From assembly GCF_900130055.1 (NCBI RefSeq), contig NZ_FQXU01000012.1, positions 62,001 to 126,000 on the forward strand: a DNA stretch of 64,000 bases. Reading direction: 5' to 3'. The DNA comes from Clostridium intestinale DSM 6191. Lineage in GTDB: Bacteria; Bacillota; Clostridia; Clostridiales; Clostridiaceae. Made by a program: the position numbers and the translations under genes. The notes beneath the pieces are model-generated. The model had not been told where the DNA came from. It searched no databases and saw nothing but the letters and a program-made list of their open reading frames with translations. Below are positions 7,065 to 15,634 of this stretch, in pieces; position 1 is the stretch's first letter, and each line of letters begins with the position of its first letter.

Positions 7065-9965
7065 TTACATTGCTTGGCTTTTTATTTCTTCTAATCTACT
7101 TTGTATGATATTACCTTTTCTTCTCAATATTACTGATAAACCTACAAACACCACTAATATTGTTCCAAAAATAGTTGAACATTGTACAATTACTGAAGTA
7201 TCAGTTCCTGATATGGCTTCCCTTAATGCTTTTACTGCATAAGTAAATGGCATATATGGATTTAATACTTTAAACAAGTTTGGAACTACCTCAAGTGGGA
7301 ATGTTCCTGCACAAGCTGTTAATTGTAGTATTAGTAAAACTATAGCTATCAGCCTTCCTGCATCTCCTAATGTACTTATAAAGAACTGCATCATAGCTAC
7401 AAATGTTAATGACATAAGTATATTAAAGAAGAAATACATAGGTAAATTTGAAGGATTTAATCCTAAACCTAAAACAACTAAACTTGCTAAAACAGCTTGG
7501 ATTACTCCTACAACACCATAAATTACAAACTTTCCTAAAACTACAGATGTTGAACTTACCTCTTTGCCTTCTCTCTCTTCCTTAGACTTAGGTGATATTA
7601 CAAAGAACATCATAAGAGCTCCAACCCATAATGATAATGGGATAAAGTAAGGTGCAAATCCTGTTCCATAATTTTTAACTTCATCTATAATCTTATTATC
7701 CATAACTACTGGCTCTGAAATAAATGTTCCCATTTCCTCTGGAGTATTAACTAAGTTATCATCTAGCTTATCAGCGCCATCTTTTAAACTTGTTGAAAGT
7801 TCATTAGAACCATCTGAAAGCTTAACCACACCATCTTTTAACTCTGGTATATTTCCTTGAAGTTGTCCAAGTCCATTTGTTAACTGTGAAGAACCTTCAT
7901 ATAGCTGCTTAACTCCACCTGTTAAGGTTGGAACACTATTTATTAGTTCTTTTGCTTTATTAACATTTCCAGAAGTTAAAGCATTGTTAGCCTTGTTTAA
8001 TAACTCTTGATTATTTTTTACATCATTTTGAACTGTCTTTATCATAGCTACATATTTAGGACTATCGTTGAGTAGACTAGTCATTTTGTCTGTATTCAAG
8101 CCATTTAATAATGGTTTTGCAGTGTTTAAATCATTTTGAATTGACTGCAATTGTGGTATTAAAGCTTGAACATCTTTATTGCTCATAGTTTTTGATAATC
8201 CGTTAGCTAAAGTAGTAAGTTCATTTATAGTTTGCTCATTATTATTTAAATCAACTTTTATTTTATTAACTGTTGTCATAACTCCTTGTAAGTTCTTCAT
8301 GTTCTCTGGAGTTATTAGTTTGTCTATAGAATTTAATAATGGTTTCTCACTATTTATTAAAGCCATAGTACTATCATAGTTTGTAAGTAAACTCTTTAAT
8401 GCCTCAACGCTTTGTGGGTTTGCTTGCATTAAAGTTAGCTTGCTATTTATAACTTTTGAATATTTAGCTACATCTGTATTTAGTTTATCAAAAGTTGGTT
8501 TATAACCTTTTAAAGCTTCAGTTAACTGATTCATGTTATTAATATATGTTAATACTAAACCAGTTTCTTGTGGGGTTAATTCAACACTTTGTCCACCTTT
8601 AGCTGCGGTTTGCATTTTTAAAACTACAGCACCAAAGCCTTGTTGGAATTGTTGTTGTTTTGCTTGCGCATCTGGATCAGTTGGAGATAAACTCTCATAA
8701 AGTTTGTTTATACCTTGAAGTTTTGTATTTACATCTCCAAGTGTATTAACTATTGAAGATGGATTATTAAGTATTCCTAAAAGCATTTGAGTATCCTCTT
8801 TGCTTATAAGTTTACTAGCTTCACTTAAAGTATTTACTGATGCTATAGCCTGCTTTAAATTCACTATTTGAGTTTGTAAATCTTGATTTAATAGTTCCTT
8901 TGGAACTTGGCTTTCTAAAGCTGTTATCTGTGCTTTTAGAACATTTGCATCATCAACTAGAACATTTAACCCTTGCATTTTTTGTTGTAAAGATATTATA
9001 CCTTGAGGATTGCTTGGATTAAGTTGCTCAGCTAAGTTTTGTATAGAAGGCTCTGCCATTATTAAATTTAATCCCTTTGAGTTACCTAAAGATTGTATGT
9101 CAGTATAGCTTTTTTCTATAAGAGTAACTGTTTCAGGATTAATTTTATCTAAATCAGATAAATCCATGTTTTGAAACTTATTAGCTACACTTATAGCTCC
9201 TTTTAACTTAGCTACATTATCATCATTTAAATATCTAGATACCTTTACAAGTTCTGCTGGATTTATTGTTGAAACTTTAGAGTTAAGCACCCCTATTCCG
9301 TCATTTAACTGTTTAGATCCGTCATAAAGTTTACCAACCCCATCCTCTAATGTTGGTATGTTCTCTTTTAATGTACTCATTCCATCCGCTATTTGTTTAC
9401 TTCCATCAGCAGCTTTATTCATGCCGTCTTTTACTGTATCAAACTGTTCAAAAGTAACCTTAGCATATTCTTTTGATATGGTTTGAGTAATTTGTTCTTT
9501 AAGTTTATCTTCTACCTTTCCTCCTATTTGTGATGCTAAGAAGTTTTTCTTGTTATTAGAAGTATAGATAATATCAGCTTTTACAGGAGTATCAGCTTTT
9601 GCACTGGTGACATTCTCTGAAAAATTTTCAGGAATTACAAACATTGAATAATATTTGTCTCCATTTACACCATCAACTGCATCCTCATAACCTACAAATC
9701 TCCACCCCATATCCTTATTATCTTTTAGCTCATCACAAACATTTTGTCCGTAGTTTACTTCATCTCCGTCCATTGTTGCACCTTTGTCAAGATTAACAAT
9801 CGCAACAGGAAGCTTATCCATTCTTGAATAAGGGTCCCAAAAGGCAGCTAAGTAAAGTAAGCTATAGAGTAATGGTACGATTACTATTCCCGCTACTGCA
9901 AATCTCAAGAATCTATTTTTATATATTGATGATAGATCCTCTTTAACTATTTTTAAGAAATTCAT
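7065..9965 (-). CDS. YhgE/Pip family ABC-2-like membrane protein with large extracellular coiled coil
   Basis: A 966-aa integral membrane protein. One transmembrane helix lies near the N terminus (~22-42). A very long extracellular region (~60-750) is rich in repeated KQLxDGxxxL-type heptads (e.g. DGVGKLYDGSKQLNDGI and DGVVKLSDGSNELSTSL). The C-terminal ~200 residues hold about five hydrophobic helices of the ABC-2 permease type. This is the YhgE/Pip architecture: Pip is the phage-infection protein of Lactococcus, and relatives include ESX-type secretion and MmpL-like accessory proteins. The start ATG 9965 has an AGAGGTG site. A 14-bp palindrome lies 27 bp upstream and a TetR gene precedes it, so TetR repression is likely. 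The substrate or partner is unknown. Confidence 0.88.
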   Translation of the reverse strand: MNFLKIVKEDLSSIYKNRFLRFAVAGIVIVPLLYSLLYLAAFWDPYSRMDKLPVAIVNLDKGATMDGDEVNYGQNVCDELKDNKDMGWRFVGYEDAVDGVNGDKYYSMFVIPENFSENVTSAKADTPVKADIIYTSNNKKNFLASQIGGKVEDKLKEQITQTISKEYAKVTFEQFDTVKDGMNKAADGSKQIADGMSTLKENIPTLEDGVGKLYDGSKQLNDGIGVLNSKVSTINPAELVKVSRYLNDDNVAKLKGAISVANKFQNMDLSDLDKINPETVTLIEKSYTDIQSLGNSKGLNLIMAEPSIQNLAEQLNPSNPQGIISLQQKMQGLNVLVDDANVLKAQITALESQVPKELLNQDLQTQIVNLKQAIASVNTLSEASKLISKEDTQMLLGILNNPSSIVNTLGDVNTKLQGINKLYESLSPTDPDAQAKQQQFQQGFGAVVLKMQTAAKGGQSVELTPQETGLVLTYINNMNQLTEALKGYKPTFDKLNTDVAKYSKVINSKLTLMQANPQSVEALKSLLTNYDSTMALINSEKPLLNSIDKLITPENMKNLQGVMTTVNKIKVDLNNNEQTINELTTLANGLSKTMSNKDVQALIPQLQSIQNDLNTAKPLLNGLNTDKMTSLLNDSPKYVAMIKTVQNDVKNNQELLNKANNALTSGNVNKAKELINSVPTLTGGVKQLYEGSSQLTNGLGQLQGNIPELKDGVVKLSDGSNELSTSLKDGADKLDDNLVNTPEEMGTFISEPVVMDNKIIDEVKNYGTGFAPYFIPLSLWVGALMMFFVISPKSKEEREGKEVSSTSVVLGKFVIYGVVGVIQAVLASLVVLGLGLNPSNLPMYFFFNILMSLTFVAMMQFFISTLGDAGRLIAIVLLILQLTACAGTFPLEVVPNLFKVLNPYMPFTYAVKALREAISGTDTSVIVQCSTIFGTILVVFVGLSVILRRKGNIIQSRLEEIKSQAM

Positions 9966-9991
9966 AACTTCACCTCTTACTGCTTTTTTGT

Positions 9992-10005
9992 ACTGACTAG
10001 TCAGT
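9992..10005. promoter_or_regulatory. Palindromic operator, probable TetR binding site for the YhgE/Pip gene
   Basis: ACTGACTAGTCAGT is a perfect 14-bp palindrome 27 bp upstream of the YhgE/Pip start. A close copy lies upstream of the tetR gene itself, so autoregulation plus repression of the target is the simple reading. Confidence 0.65.
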
Positions 10006-10140
10006 TATATTTTGCATCTAAACTTTTTTCTTGTAAAGCATAATTTCTTTTATTTTTAGTTTAAGTAATCGTATATTTTCTGTATTTAATCTATATTTCT
10101 TTAATTTTCTTTGATTATCTTTACTTATAAAAACAAAAAA

Positions 10141-10179
10141 CACATAAAGCTACTGATGACTTTCAGCAAGCTTTATGTG
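10141..10179 (-). terminator. Terminator of the tetR gene
   Basis: An 11-bp stem (10141-10151 with 10169-10179) is preceded by an A-tract (10131-10140), which is a U-run on the minus strand. Confidence 0.75.
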
Positions 10180-10201
10180 TAAAATTTAATACTCATGTTT
10201 T

Positions 10202-10768
10202 TTATCTTTTTTCTAATCCTTTAAGATTGTATAATACAAGATTATCTACAATCTCATCTAAATTAATATGATCTATATTTATAACTTCATATACAGCAAC
10301 AGATAACAGACTTCCAAAAAAGGCATAGGCCATGAAATTAGCATTTCCTTCTCTTATATAGCCCTTCTTAATTGCATCTTTTATATAAAGTTCTATCCTG
10401 TCTACATATTTTCTTAATTGTTGTCTAAGTTCTAATTGTCTTATTTCCTGTCCCCATAGTTGACTTAATAAAACCTTAAAAAAGTCTTTATTCTCATATA
10501 GCGCTGCTAATTGAGCTCTGCAAATATTTTTAAGATTATCTATAGGATTTTCATTTTTTTCAACATAGTTAACCTTATCTGCTAATATTCCTAAACCTTC
10601 GTTTATAATAAATCTAAAGATTTCCTCTTTACTTTTAAAATGATAATATAAGGTTCCCTTTGCTACCCCTGCTTCTAGAGCTATTTCGTCCATGGTAGCA
10701 CCATTATATCCGCTTTTAGAAAAGATTTTAATAGCCGCATCAAAGATCGACTTTTTTGTTTTATTCAT
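10202..10768 (-). CDS. TetR/AcrR family transcriptional regulator
   Basis: A 188-aa repressor. The N-terminal 50 residues show a textbook TetR helix-turn-helix: ATMDEIALEAGVAKGTLYYHFKSKEE. The C-terminal ~130 residues are the helical ligand/dimer domain with a hydrophobic FMAYAFFGSLLSVAVYEV stretch. ATG 10768 (MNKTKK) was chosen because GGAGAGG lies 7 nt upstream; the longer in-frame ATG at 10798 has no ribosome site. It is upstream of and co-oriented with YhgE/Pip, and both genes carry a TGACTAGTCA-like palindrome, so it probably represses that gene and itself. The ligand is unknown. Confidence 0.9.
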   Translation of the reverse strand: MNKTKKSIFDAAIKIFSKSGYNGATMDEIALEAGVAKGTLYYHFKSKEEIFRFIINEGLGILADKVNYVEKNENPIDNLKNICRAQLAALYENKDFFKVLLSQLWGQEIRQLELRQQLRKYVDRIELYIKDAIKKGYIREGNANFMAYAFFGSLLSVAVYEVINIDHINLDEIVDNLVLYNLKGLEKR

Positions 10769-10858
10769 TCCGCATCCTCTCCATATGTTTTGTCTCATAT
10801 CTAGCTACGGCACCACAAAATAGTAAGTAAAATTGGTACAACCCTAGATAGTTCAACT

Positions 10859-10872
10859 TGATAACTAGTCAG
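10859..10872. promoter_or_regulatory. Second TetR operator copy upstream of tetR
   Basis: GATAACTAGTCAGT matches the palindrome at 9992-10005 at 11 of 14 positions; the right half ACTAGTCAGT is identical. It is 90 bp before the tetR start. Confidence 0.5.
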
Positions 10873-11072
10873 TATATTTAAACATATAAGTATATTAATT
10901 ATATCACTTTAAATTATGAATAACTATTAAATTCTCACAGAGTAAGTCTTTGAAAGCTAAATCAAAGATTTAGACCCTATCTTTTATTATACATGATTAT
11001 TATTGAGTATTAATATTTTATATATATTATGTTAAAATTAAGTCTATAATATTTAAAAAGTGAGGGCAAATT

Positions 11073-11960
11073 ATGATAAAAGTATATAATAGAGAAACTA
11101 AAGAATATGAAGAAGAAAAGGTGGCTGGTAGAAAATACATCGAATGGTCTTACTCTTCTCCTGTAGGGAAAAATATAACTGAGCTTTTGATAAAGAAAAA
11201 GCTATTTTCTAAAATATATGGCTCTTACTGTGATACAAGAGGAAGTATAAAAAAGATAAACTCGTTTATAAATGATTTTGATATAGATATGACTAAAAGC
11301 AGAAAAAAAGCATCTGATTTTAATAGTTTTAATGACTTTTTTATTAGGGAGCTAAAAGAAGAAGCTAGACCTATCGATAAAAACCCTAATATATTAGTGT
11401 CTCCAGGTGATGGAAGATTAAGTGCTTTTGAAAATATAGATATGCATAAACTAGTTCAAATTAAGGGATTAACATATTCCTTAAAAGAACTTCTTCAAGA
11501 TGATGAAGTGGCTAAAGAATATGATGGTGGGGTATGTTTAATATTAAGATTATGCCCTACTGATTATCATAGATTTCATTTTGTAGATAATGGTGTATGT
11601 GGTGAAAGTAGATTTATTAATGGAGGCTATTATTCAGTAAATCCTATAGCCTTAGAGAGAATACCTAAACTTTTCTGCCAAAACAAAAGAGAATGGAGTA
11701 TATTTAAATCTGAAAACTTTGATGACATCGTACATGTAGAAGTAGGTGCTACCTGTGTTGGAACAATAATTCAAACCTATAAAACAGGAAAACCCGTTAA
11801 AAAAGGATCTGAAAAAGGTTACTTTAAATTTGGAGGTTCTACTACAATTTTATTCTTTAAAAAGGATACCTTAAAAATAGATGGAGATATCCTAGCTCAA
11901 ACTGCTTTAGGATATGAAACTAAGGTTTTAATGGGCGAAACAATAGGTAAAAAAATATAG
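11073..11960 (+). CDS. psd: Phosphatidylserine decarboxylase
   Basis: A 295-aa enzyme that converts phosphatidylserine to phosphatidylethanolamine at the membrane, using a pyruvoyl group made by self-cleavage. Catalytic motifs are present: the SPGDGR aspartate (~110-115), [10 protein letters not shown] with the conserved histidines (~165-174), and the C-terminal self-cleavage site FGGST (~255-259), the clostridial form of LGST. The serine there becomes the pyruvoyl group. Length matches the clostridial type (~295 aa). A GAGGG site precedes ATG 11073. A possible SigA promoter is TTGAGT (11003) with TATTAT (11025), 16-bp spacing. The upstream pssA is not in the window. It ends in a perfect terminator hairpin. 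Confidence 0.93.
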   Translation: MIKVYNRETKEYEEEKVAGRKYIEWSYSSPVGKNITELLIKKKLFSKIYGSYCDTRGSIKKINSFINDFDIDMTKSRKKASDFNSFNDFFIRELKEEARPIDKNPNILVSPGDGRLSAFENIDMHKLVQIKGLTYSLKELLQDDEVAKEYDGGVCLILRLCPTDYHRFHFVDNGVCGESRFINGGYYSVNPIALERIPKLFCQNKREWSIFKSENFDDIVHVEVGATCVGTIIQTYKTGKPVKKGSEKGYFKFGGSTTILFFKKDTLKIDGDILAQTALGYETKVLMGETIGKKI

Positions 11961-11963
11961 AAA

Positions 11964-11993
11964 TTAAGCAGTACTCCCCTGAGTACTGCTTAA
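11964..11993. terminator. Bidirectional terminator after psd
   Basis: A perfect 13-bp stem (11964-11976 with 11981-11993, CCCT loop) followed by a T-rich stretch. The convergent zinc-ribbon gene ends inside it. Confidence 0.85.
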
Positions 11994-12355
11994 ATCTTTT
12001 CTCCACAATATGGACAAAACTCATAATCTTCATTAAGTTCTTTATGACAGTTATCACAATAAGTTTTTATTACGCCTCTTTTTAGAACTTTTAAATCCCA
12101 ATAATTAATCTCTTCTATCCCTTTTTCTACATTTTTACCCTTCTCTTTATTAAGTTCATATGTAGTTCCACATTTACTGCAAAATATAAAATACTCTTCT
12201 CCCCACTTAATTAAAGGTAAAAAGAAAAAGTGAAATAAAGAATACTCTTTGTATAACTTTAAAGTTCCATCCTTGCACTCTTTGCATGAAACATCTTTAA
12301 TTTCTTTTATCTCTTTATGCCTTCTATCTATTCCAAAGATCCCTATAAAAAACAT
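11990..12355 (-). CDS. Zinc-ribbon domain protein
   Basis: A 121-aa protein with paired cysteine knuckles. An N-terminal site (CKECKDG near 24-30 and CSKCG near 60-64) flanks an aromatic segment FHFFFLPLIKWGEEYF. A C-terminal zinc ribbon (CDNCHKEL and CPYCGEKI) lies at ~98-121. It may bind membranes or proteins through the hydrophobic loop; function is unknown. AAGGTGGG precedes ATG 12355. It lies 31 bp downstream of the DUF1887 gene on the same strand, so the two may be co-transcribed. Confidence 0.8.
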   Translation of the reverse strand: MFFIGIFGIDRRHKEIKEIKDVSCKECKDGTLKLYKEYSLFHFFFLPLIKWGEEYFIFCSKCGTTYELNKEKGKNVEKGIEEINYWDLKVLKRGVIKTYCDNCHKELNEDYEFCPYCGEKI

Positions 12356-12385
12356 GCTAATCCCACCTTCTATATATTAACTCTA

Positions 12386-13546
12386 TTATAAGTGTACTAG
12401 CTCTCCTTTTACAACCGCTTCCAAAGACTTTTTAAACTTCTCTCTATTTCCATCAAATATTACTATATTAATATCCATCTCTTTAGCTCTTGAAAACATA
12501 GAGGTCTTTAATGGCTCCTTTGTAGCAACAAGAATCTTTTTAATATTATCTCCCCCAACTTTTTCACTATATACATTAAGCTCATTTAGTGCTACATCAT
12601 CGTATTTAGCACTATCTTTGCAGGATATACATATAAGAGTTGAGTCCTTAATTGCCATAACATCTATTTCATTCTTAATTCTTGCCCTTTCATCATTCCA
12701 TAAAAAAACTACACCACTTTTTACTTCATCTATTTGTTTAATTTCAGATATTACATCTTTCACATATGCTTCTAACCAGCTTCCACTCTTAAATATAAAA
12801 CTTCTTATATAATCATTTTTAAACTCTATATTTATATTTTCTGATTTTTCACTATAACTAAGCTGCTCATATTCTTTTAAGAACTTAAGAGTAGAGATAC
12901 ATATTTTTTTTTCTTCATTCGTCAGAAACTCTAAATTAATTCTCATAATTCTAGAATCTATCTCATCTACCATAAAAATTCTTTTATCATAAAGTCTATA
13001 TTTTAAACTTTCCCATTTATCTAAGTTATTAGCTATGGTGTGACTTATTTTTCTAATAACTTCACTATTATCAATATCCGTAGATTCTACTAATATACTT
13101 CCTCCAAAGCTTTCTATTATCTCATCTATATCTAAATCCATATCACTGTGTTTATTCATAAATATCTGACCATTTATAACTTCTAGTACCCTACCCTTTT
13201 CTATATCAAGGCAAATACCTTCAAGATTATAAACCTCACATATATGCATTAATATAATATTCAATATTTTGTCTGAAGCGCTTAAATTTACGATACATTT
13301 CTTTTTTAAGTATTTCTCTAGTTCCCCTATTATCTCTTTTAAATTAATATTTTTAATTATTATGCTATTAAATATAATCTTCGGAAACTTTTCTTTATAA
13401 AACTCTTTTAAAGCCTCTAATCTATTTATACTTTTTTCTTCATCTTCACAAACATATATAACTTCTTTAGGTTTTATTTTTTCAGATAATAAAATACTTT
13501 CTTGATTATGGTCATCTAAAGAACTAATAAAAAAATCATAATTCAT
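12386..13546 (-). CDS. DUF1887 family CARF-nuclease (Card1/Can2-like), orphan
   Basis: A 386-aa protein with the DUF1887 layout. The N-terminal ~160 residues form a Rossmann-like CARF-type domain (MNYDFFISSLDDHNQESI, and CIVNLSASDKILNI in the position of the ligand-binding loop). A middle winged-helix-like region follows. The C-terminal ~140 residues are a PD-(D/E)xK nuclease: the SGSWLEAYV glutamate (~250-258), NEIDV (~287-291) and ICISCKD (~298-304) give the E-D-xxK catalytic set. Card1/Can2 relatives are activated by cyclic oligoadenylates from type III CRISPR systems and cut DNA or RNA. No CRISPR array, cas10 or other cyclase is visible here, so the activator and role are open. ATG 13546 follows an AAGGT-type site. 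It is divergent from the GntR gene, with the 8-bp-phased array between. Confidence 0.8.
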   Translation of the reverse strand: MNYDFFISSLDDHNQESILLSEKIKPKEVIYVCEDEEKSINRLEALKEFYKEKFPKIIFNSIIIKNINLKEIIGELEKYLKKKCIVNLSASDKILNIILMHICEVYNLEGICLDIEKGRVLEVINGQIFMNKHSDMDLDIDEIIESFGGSILVESTDIDNSEVIRKISHTIANNLDKWESLKYRLYDKRIFMVDEIDSRIMRINLEFLTNEEKKICISTLKFLKEYEQLSYSEKSENINIEFKNDYIRSFIFKSGSWLEAYVKDVISEIKQIDEVKSGVVFLWNDERARIKNEIDVMAIKDSTLICISCKDSAKYDDVALNELNVYSEKVGGDNIKKILVATKEPLKTSMFSRAKEMDINIVIFDGNREKFKKSLEAVVKGELVHL

Positions 13547-13603
13547 ATTATTTTTACCTTTCTAGTTTTTTATTAGTTTATCCAAATAATGAAGCAAATA
13601 TTT

Positions 13604-13691
13604 CATAAACTTGACTAGTCAATCGCCTGACCGTATGACTGCTTAACAGGTTGACCGTTCAACTAGTCATACGGTCATCCGTTCATTTAAT
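13604..13691. repeat. Degenerate array with exact 8-bp period (YRACYRGT-like units)
   Basis: From 13604 to about 13687 the sequence divides into consecutive octamers, such as TGACTAGT (13612), TGACCGTA (13628), TGACTGCT (13636), TGACCGTT (13652), CAACTAGT (13660) and CATACGGT (13668). Some ten units keep the 8-bp phase without gaps. The array contains the perfect palindrome TTGACTAGTCAA (13611-13622) and a perfect 13-bp inverted repeat (13628-13640 with 13665-13677). It is much richer in G+C than its surroundings. It lies between the divergent DUF1887 and GntR genes and may be an operator cluster or a structured element. Confidence 0.7.
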
Positions 13692-13755
13692 TTTGGTACC
13701 AATCTAAAAGCTTAATAATATTTTATAATTAAATAACTTAAAGGAGTTTAAAGAA

Positions 13756-14484
13756 ATGAACTTAGACAGAAATAAAAAGGCATCTCCAATGTATTATCAA
13801 ATAAAAGAATATATAAAAGAAAAAATTGAGAATGGAGAATATAAAGTGGGCGATTTTCTTCCTTCAGAAATAAATTTTAAAAATGAATTTAATGTAAGTA
13901 GAGCTACTGTTACAAAAGCATTGGATGAATTACTCAAAGAGGGATATATTTCTAGAGAAAGAGGGAGGGGAACTATGGTTATTAATAGTATTCCTCAAAC
14001 TACTTTTAGAAATGTTTTAGTTCAATCAGAAAATTTTCTAATTAAAAACTTAGATGATTATGATAAAGATGTACATCTACTCTCTGTTGATAAGTCTAGT
14101 CATTATGCAGAAATATTAAAATTAAATCCAAGTGTTGAGCTAATTTCCATTGAGATTGAAGTATCTTATGATAATGAAAAAATTGGATTCTTTCAATCTT
14201 TAATATCTAAAGATTTGAATTTACCTAAAAATAAATATGAGATTGGGTTAGACTTATGTGATACTTTAGAAAAATATAATGACATTAATATAATAAAGAA
14301 AAAAGATTTAATTGAACTTGTTGGATGTCCTAAATATCTATGTGATATTTTCTCTGTTAAAGAAACTTATTATTTCGTAAAGACTAGTAGAATCTATTAT
14401 GATGATAAAGATAATATAGTTTCATACACTATTTCTTATATTAAACCTCTTCATTATAAATACTTTATAGAGCTATTGCGCTAA
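13756..14484 (+). CDS. GntR family transcriptional regulator (HutC/UTRA type)
   Basis: A 242-aa regulator. Residues ~8-75 are a GntR winged helix (YYQIKEYIKEKIENGEYKVG, LPSE, NVSRATVTKALDELLKEGYI, RGRGTMV). Residues ~85-240 are a UTRA ligand-binding domain ending in YTISYIKPLHYKYFIELL, typical of the HutC/NagR/TreR branch that senses sugars or amino-acid derivatives. AAGGAG lies upstream of ATG 13756. No transport or catabolic gene is adjacent, so its regulon is not evident. The phased repeat array 70-140 bp upstream is a candidate binding region. It ends in a strong hairpin. Confidence 0.88.
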   Translation: MNLDRNKKASPMYYQIKEYIKEKIENGEYKVGDFLPSEINFKNEFNVSRATVTKALDELLKEGYISRERGRGTMVINSIPQTTFRNVLVQSENFLIKNLDDYDKDVHLLSVDKSSHYAEILKLNPSVELISIEIEVSYDNEKIGFFQSLISKDLNLPKNKYEIGLDLCDTLEKYNDINIIKKKDLIELVGCPKYLCDIFSVKETYYFVKTSRIYYDDKDNIVSYTISYIKPLHYKYFIELLR

Positions 14485-14500
14485 TCATATCACAAAGCTA

Positions 14501-14538
14501 ATGCTACAATATTTTATAATTTTAAAATATTGTAGCAT
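14501..14538. terminator. Terminator between gntR and the cellulose operon
   Basis: A perfect 16-bp stem (14501-14516 with 14523-14538) in the 61-bp gap between convergent genes. The following T-tract is short, so strength is uncertain. Confidence 0.6.
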
Positions 14539-14545
14539 TTACAAC

Positions 14546-15604
14546 TTAGAATCTTCTTTCTTCAATAAGAATCACCCAGAGTTTCAAAGAGCTCCCATAG
14601 TAACTATTGTCATCATCCTCTTTAAGTTTATTTATAAGCTCCCTACTTAATGAAGATTTAGGTTTTATAAGTGCAGAGGAAGTGTATGAAGCTAAATAAG
14701 TAGTATTTATATAGCTTTGTAGCCCTTCTCCTCTGGTGCTGTATCCCGCTACTAGGTTATTTGCACCTATTTTATTTAAAAATCCTTCTTGTTTTAATAA
14801 TATATTTTTTACTCTTGAATCATCGCTTTTCTTGTAAAAGCTTAATAATCTTATAGGAACTCTTACTGAATCATATCCAAGTATATTGTCTTTATTTTCA
14901 ACACTACCATCTTCATTAATCCAATCTGGTAGAAATCCTGTATCTTTATCAGCATATTTTTGAAGCAAATTCATGTTAGCTTCACTAGCTTTCTTCCAAT
15001 AATTTTTATCTTGACCTTCTATATTCTGAAAATCTAAATAATATAGTGGTGCTATATATGAGGGATTAAGTTTTATATTATCTCTCCACTTATCTCCAGG
15101 CAGTAATATATAGTCAGAAGATATGTCATATTTTTTTATGGAATTTATCATATCACTGGCTGCTTTAGAATAATCATCGTTATTCCACTTTTTAGCTGCA
15201 AGATGTAGGGCATAAGCTATATCTTCATCTGCATCTGATGCTGAACCTTCTCCTATTACTTTTCCACTTTCATCTATCTGCCAATTCATAAGTCCATATT
15301 CATCTAAATAATTCTTAGTAAAGTTCCAAAGTTTATCAAACTCCACCGAATCATTTAATGCTACAGCAAATAACATACCATAGCCCATTCCTTCACTTAC
15401 TGTTATGTTATTTCTTTGTGGATCTATTACTTTACTTTTATTTGAATCTACATCTACTACAAAGTTTTGTTTCCATTTTTCATGATAGTCTTTAGTATAC
15501 ATATCTTTATCTTCACTAATATTATTATTTATAAATTTAAATATAAGTAAGGCTGTTAAAATAATTGCAATAAATATTCCTATAAACTTATATGTTATTT
15601 TCAT
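14546..15604 (-). CDS. GH8 endo-beta-1,4-glucanase of the cellulose operon (BcsZ-like)
   Basis: A 352-aa glycoside hydrolase family 8 enzyme that cuts beta-1,4-glucan. An N-terminal hydrophobic helix (8-25) anchors or exports it. The catalytic acid is in the SEGMGYGM motif (~70-77). The family signature ASDADEDIAYAL (~119-130) carries the conserved aspartates, and GYDSVRVPIR lies near 241. It is the last gene of the synthase operon, 30 bp after the DHHW gene. In cellulose synthase systems such a glucanase trims or releases nascent chains and is needed for proper export. No dockerin or carbohydrate-binding module is seen, which argues against a cellulosomal degradative role. Confidence 0.9.
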   Translation of the reverse strand: MKITYKFIGIFIAIILTALLIFKFINNNISEDKDMYTKDYHEKWKQNFVVDVDSNKSKVIDPQRNNITVSEGMGYGMLFAVALNDSVEFDKLWNFTKNYLDEYGLMNWQIDESGKVIGEGSASDADEDIAYALHLAAKKWNNDDYSKAASDMINSIKKYDISSDYILLPGDKWRDNIKLNPSYIAPLYYLDFQNIEGQDKNYWKKASEANMNLLQKYADKDTGFLPDWINEDGSVENKDNILGYDSVRVPIRLLSFYKKSDDSRVKNILLKQEGFLNKIGANNLVAGYSTRGEGLQSYINTTYLASYTSSALIKPKSSLSRELINKLKEDDDNSYYGSSLKLWVILIEERRF

Positions 15605-15634
15605 AAAAGCTTTAACACCTACTTTTTTTCTAGT

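Noticed and set aside
13611-13680. CRISPR array
   Set aside because: The units are 8 bp with no separate spacers of normal size and no cas genes; it is a phased degenerate repeat.
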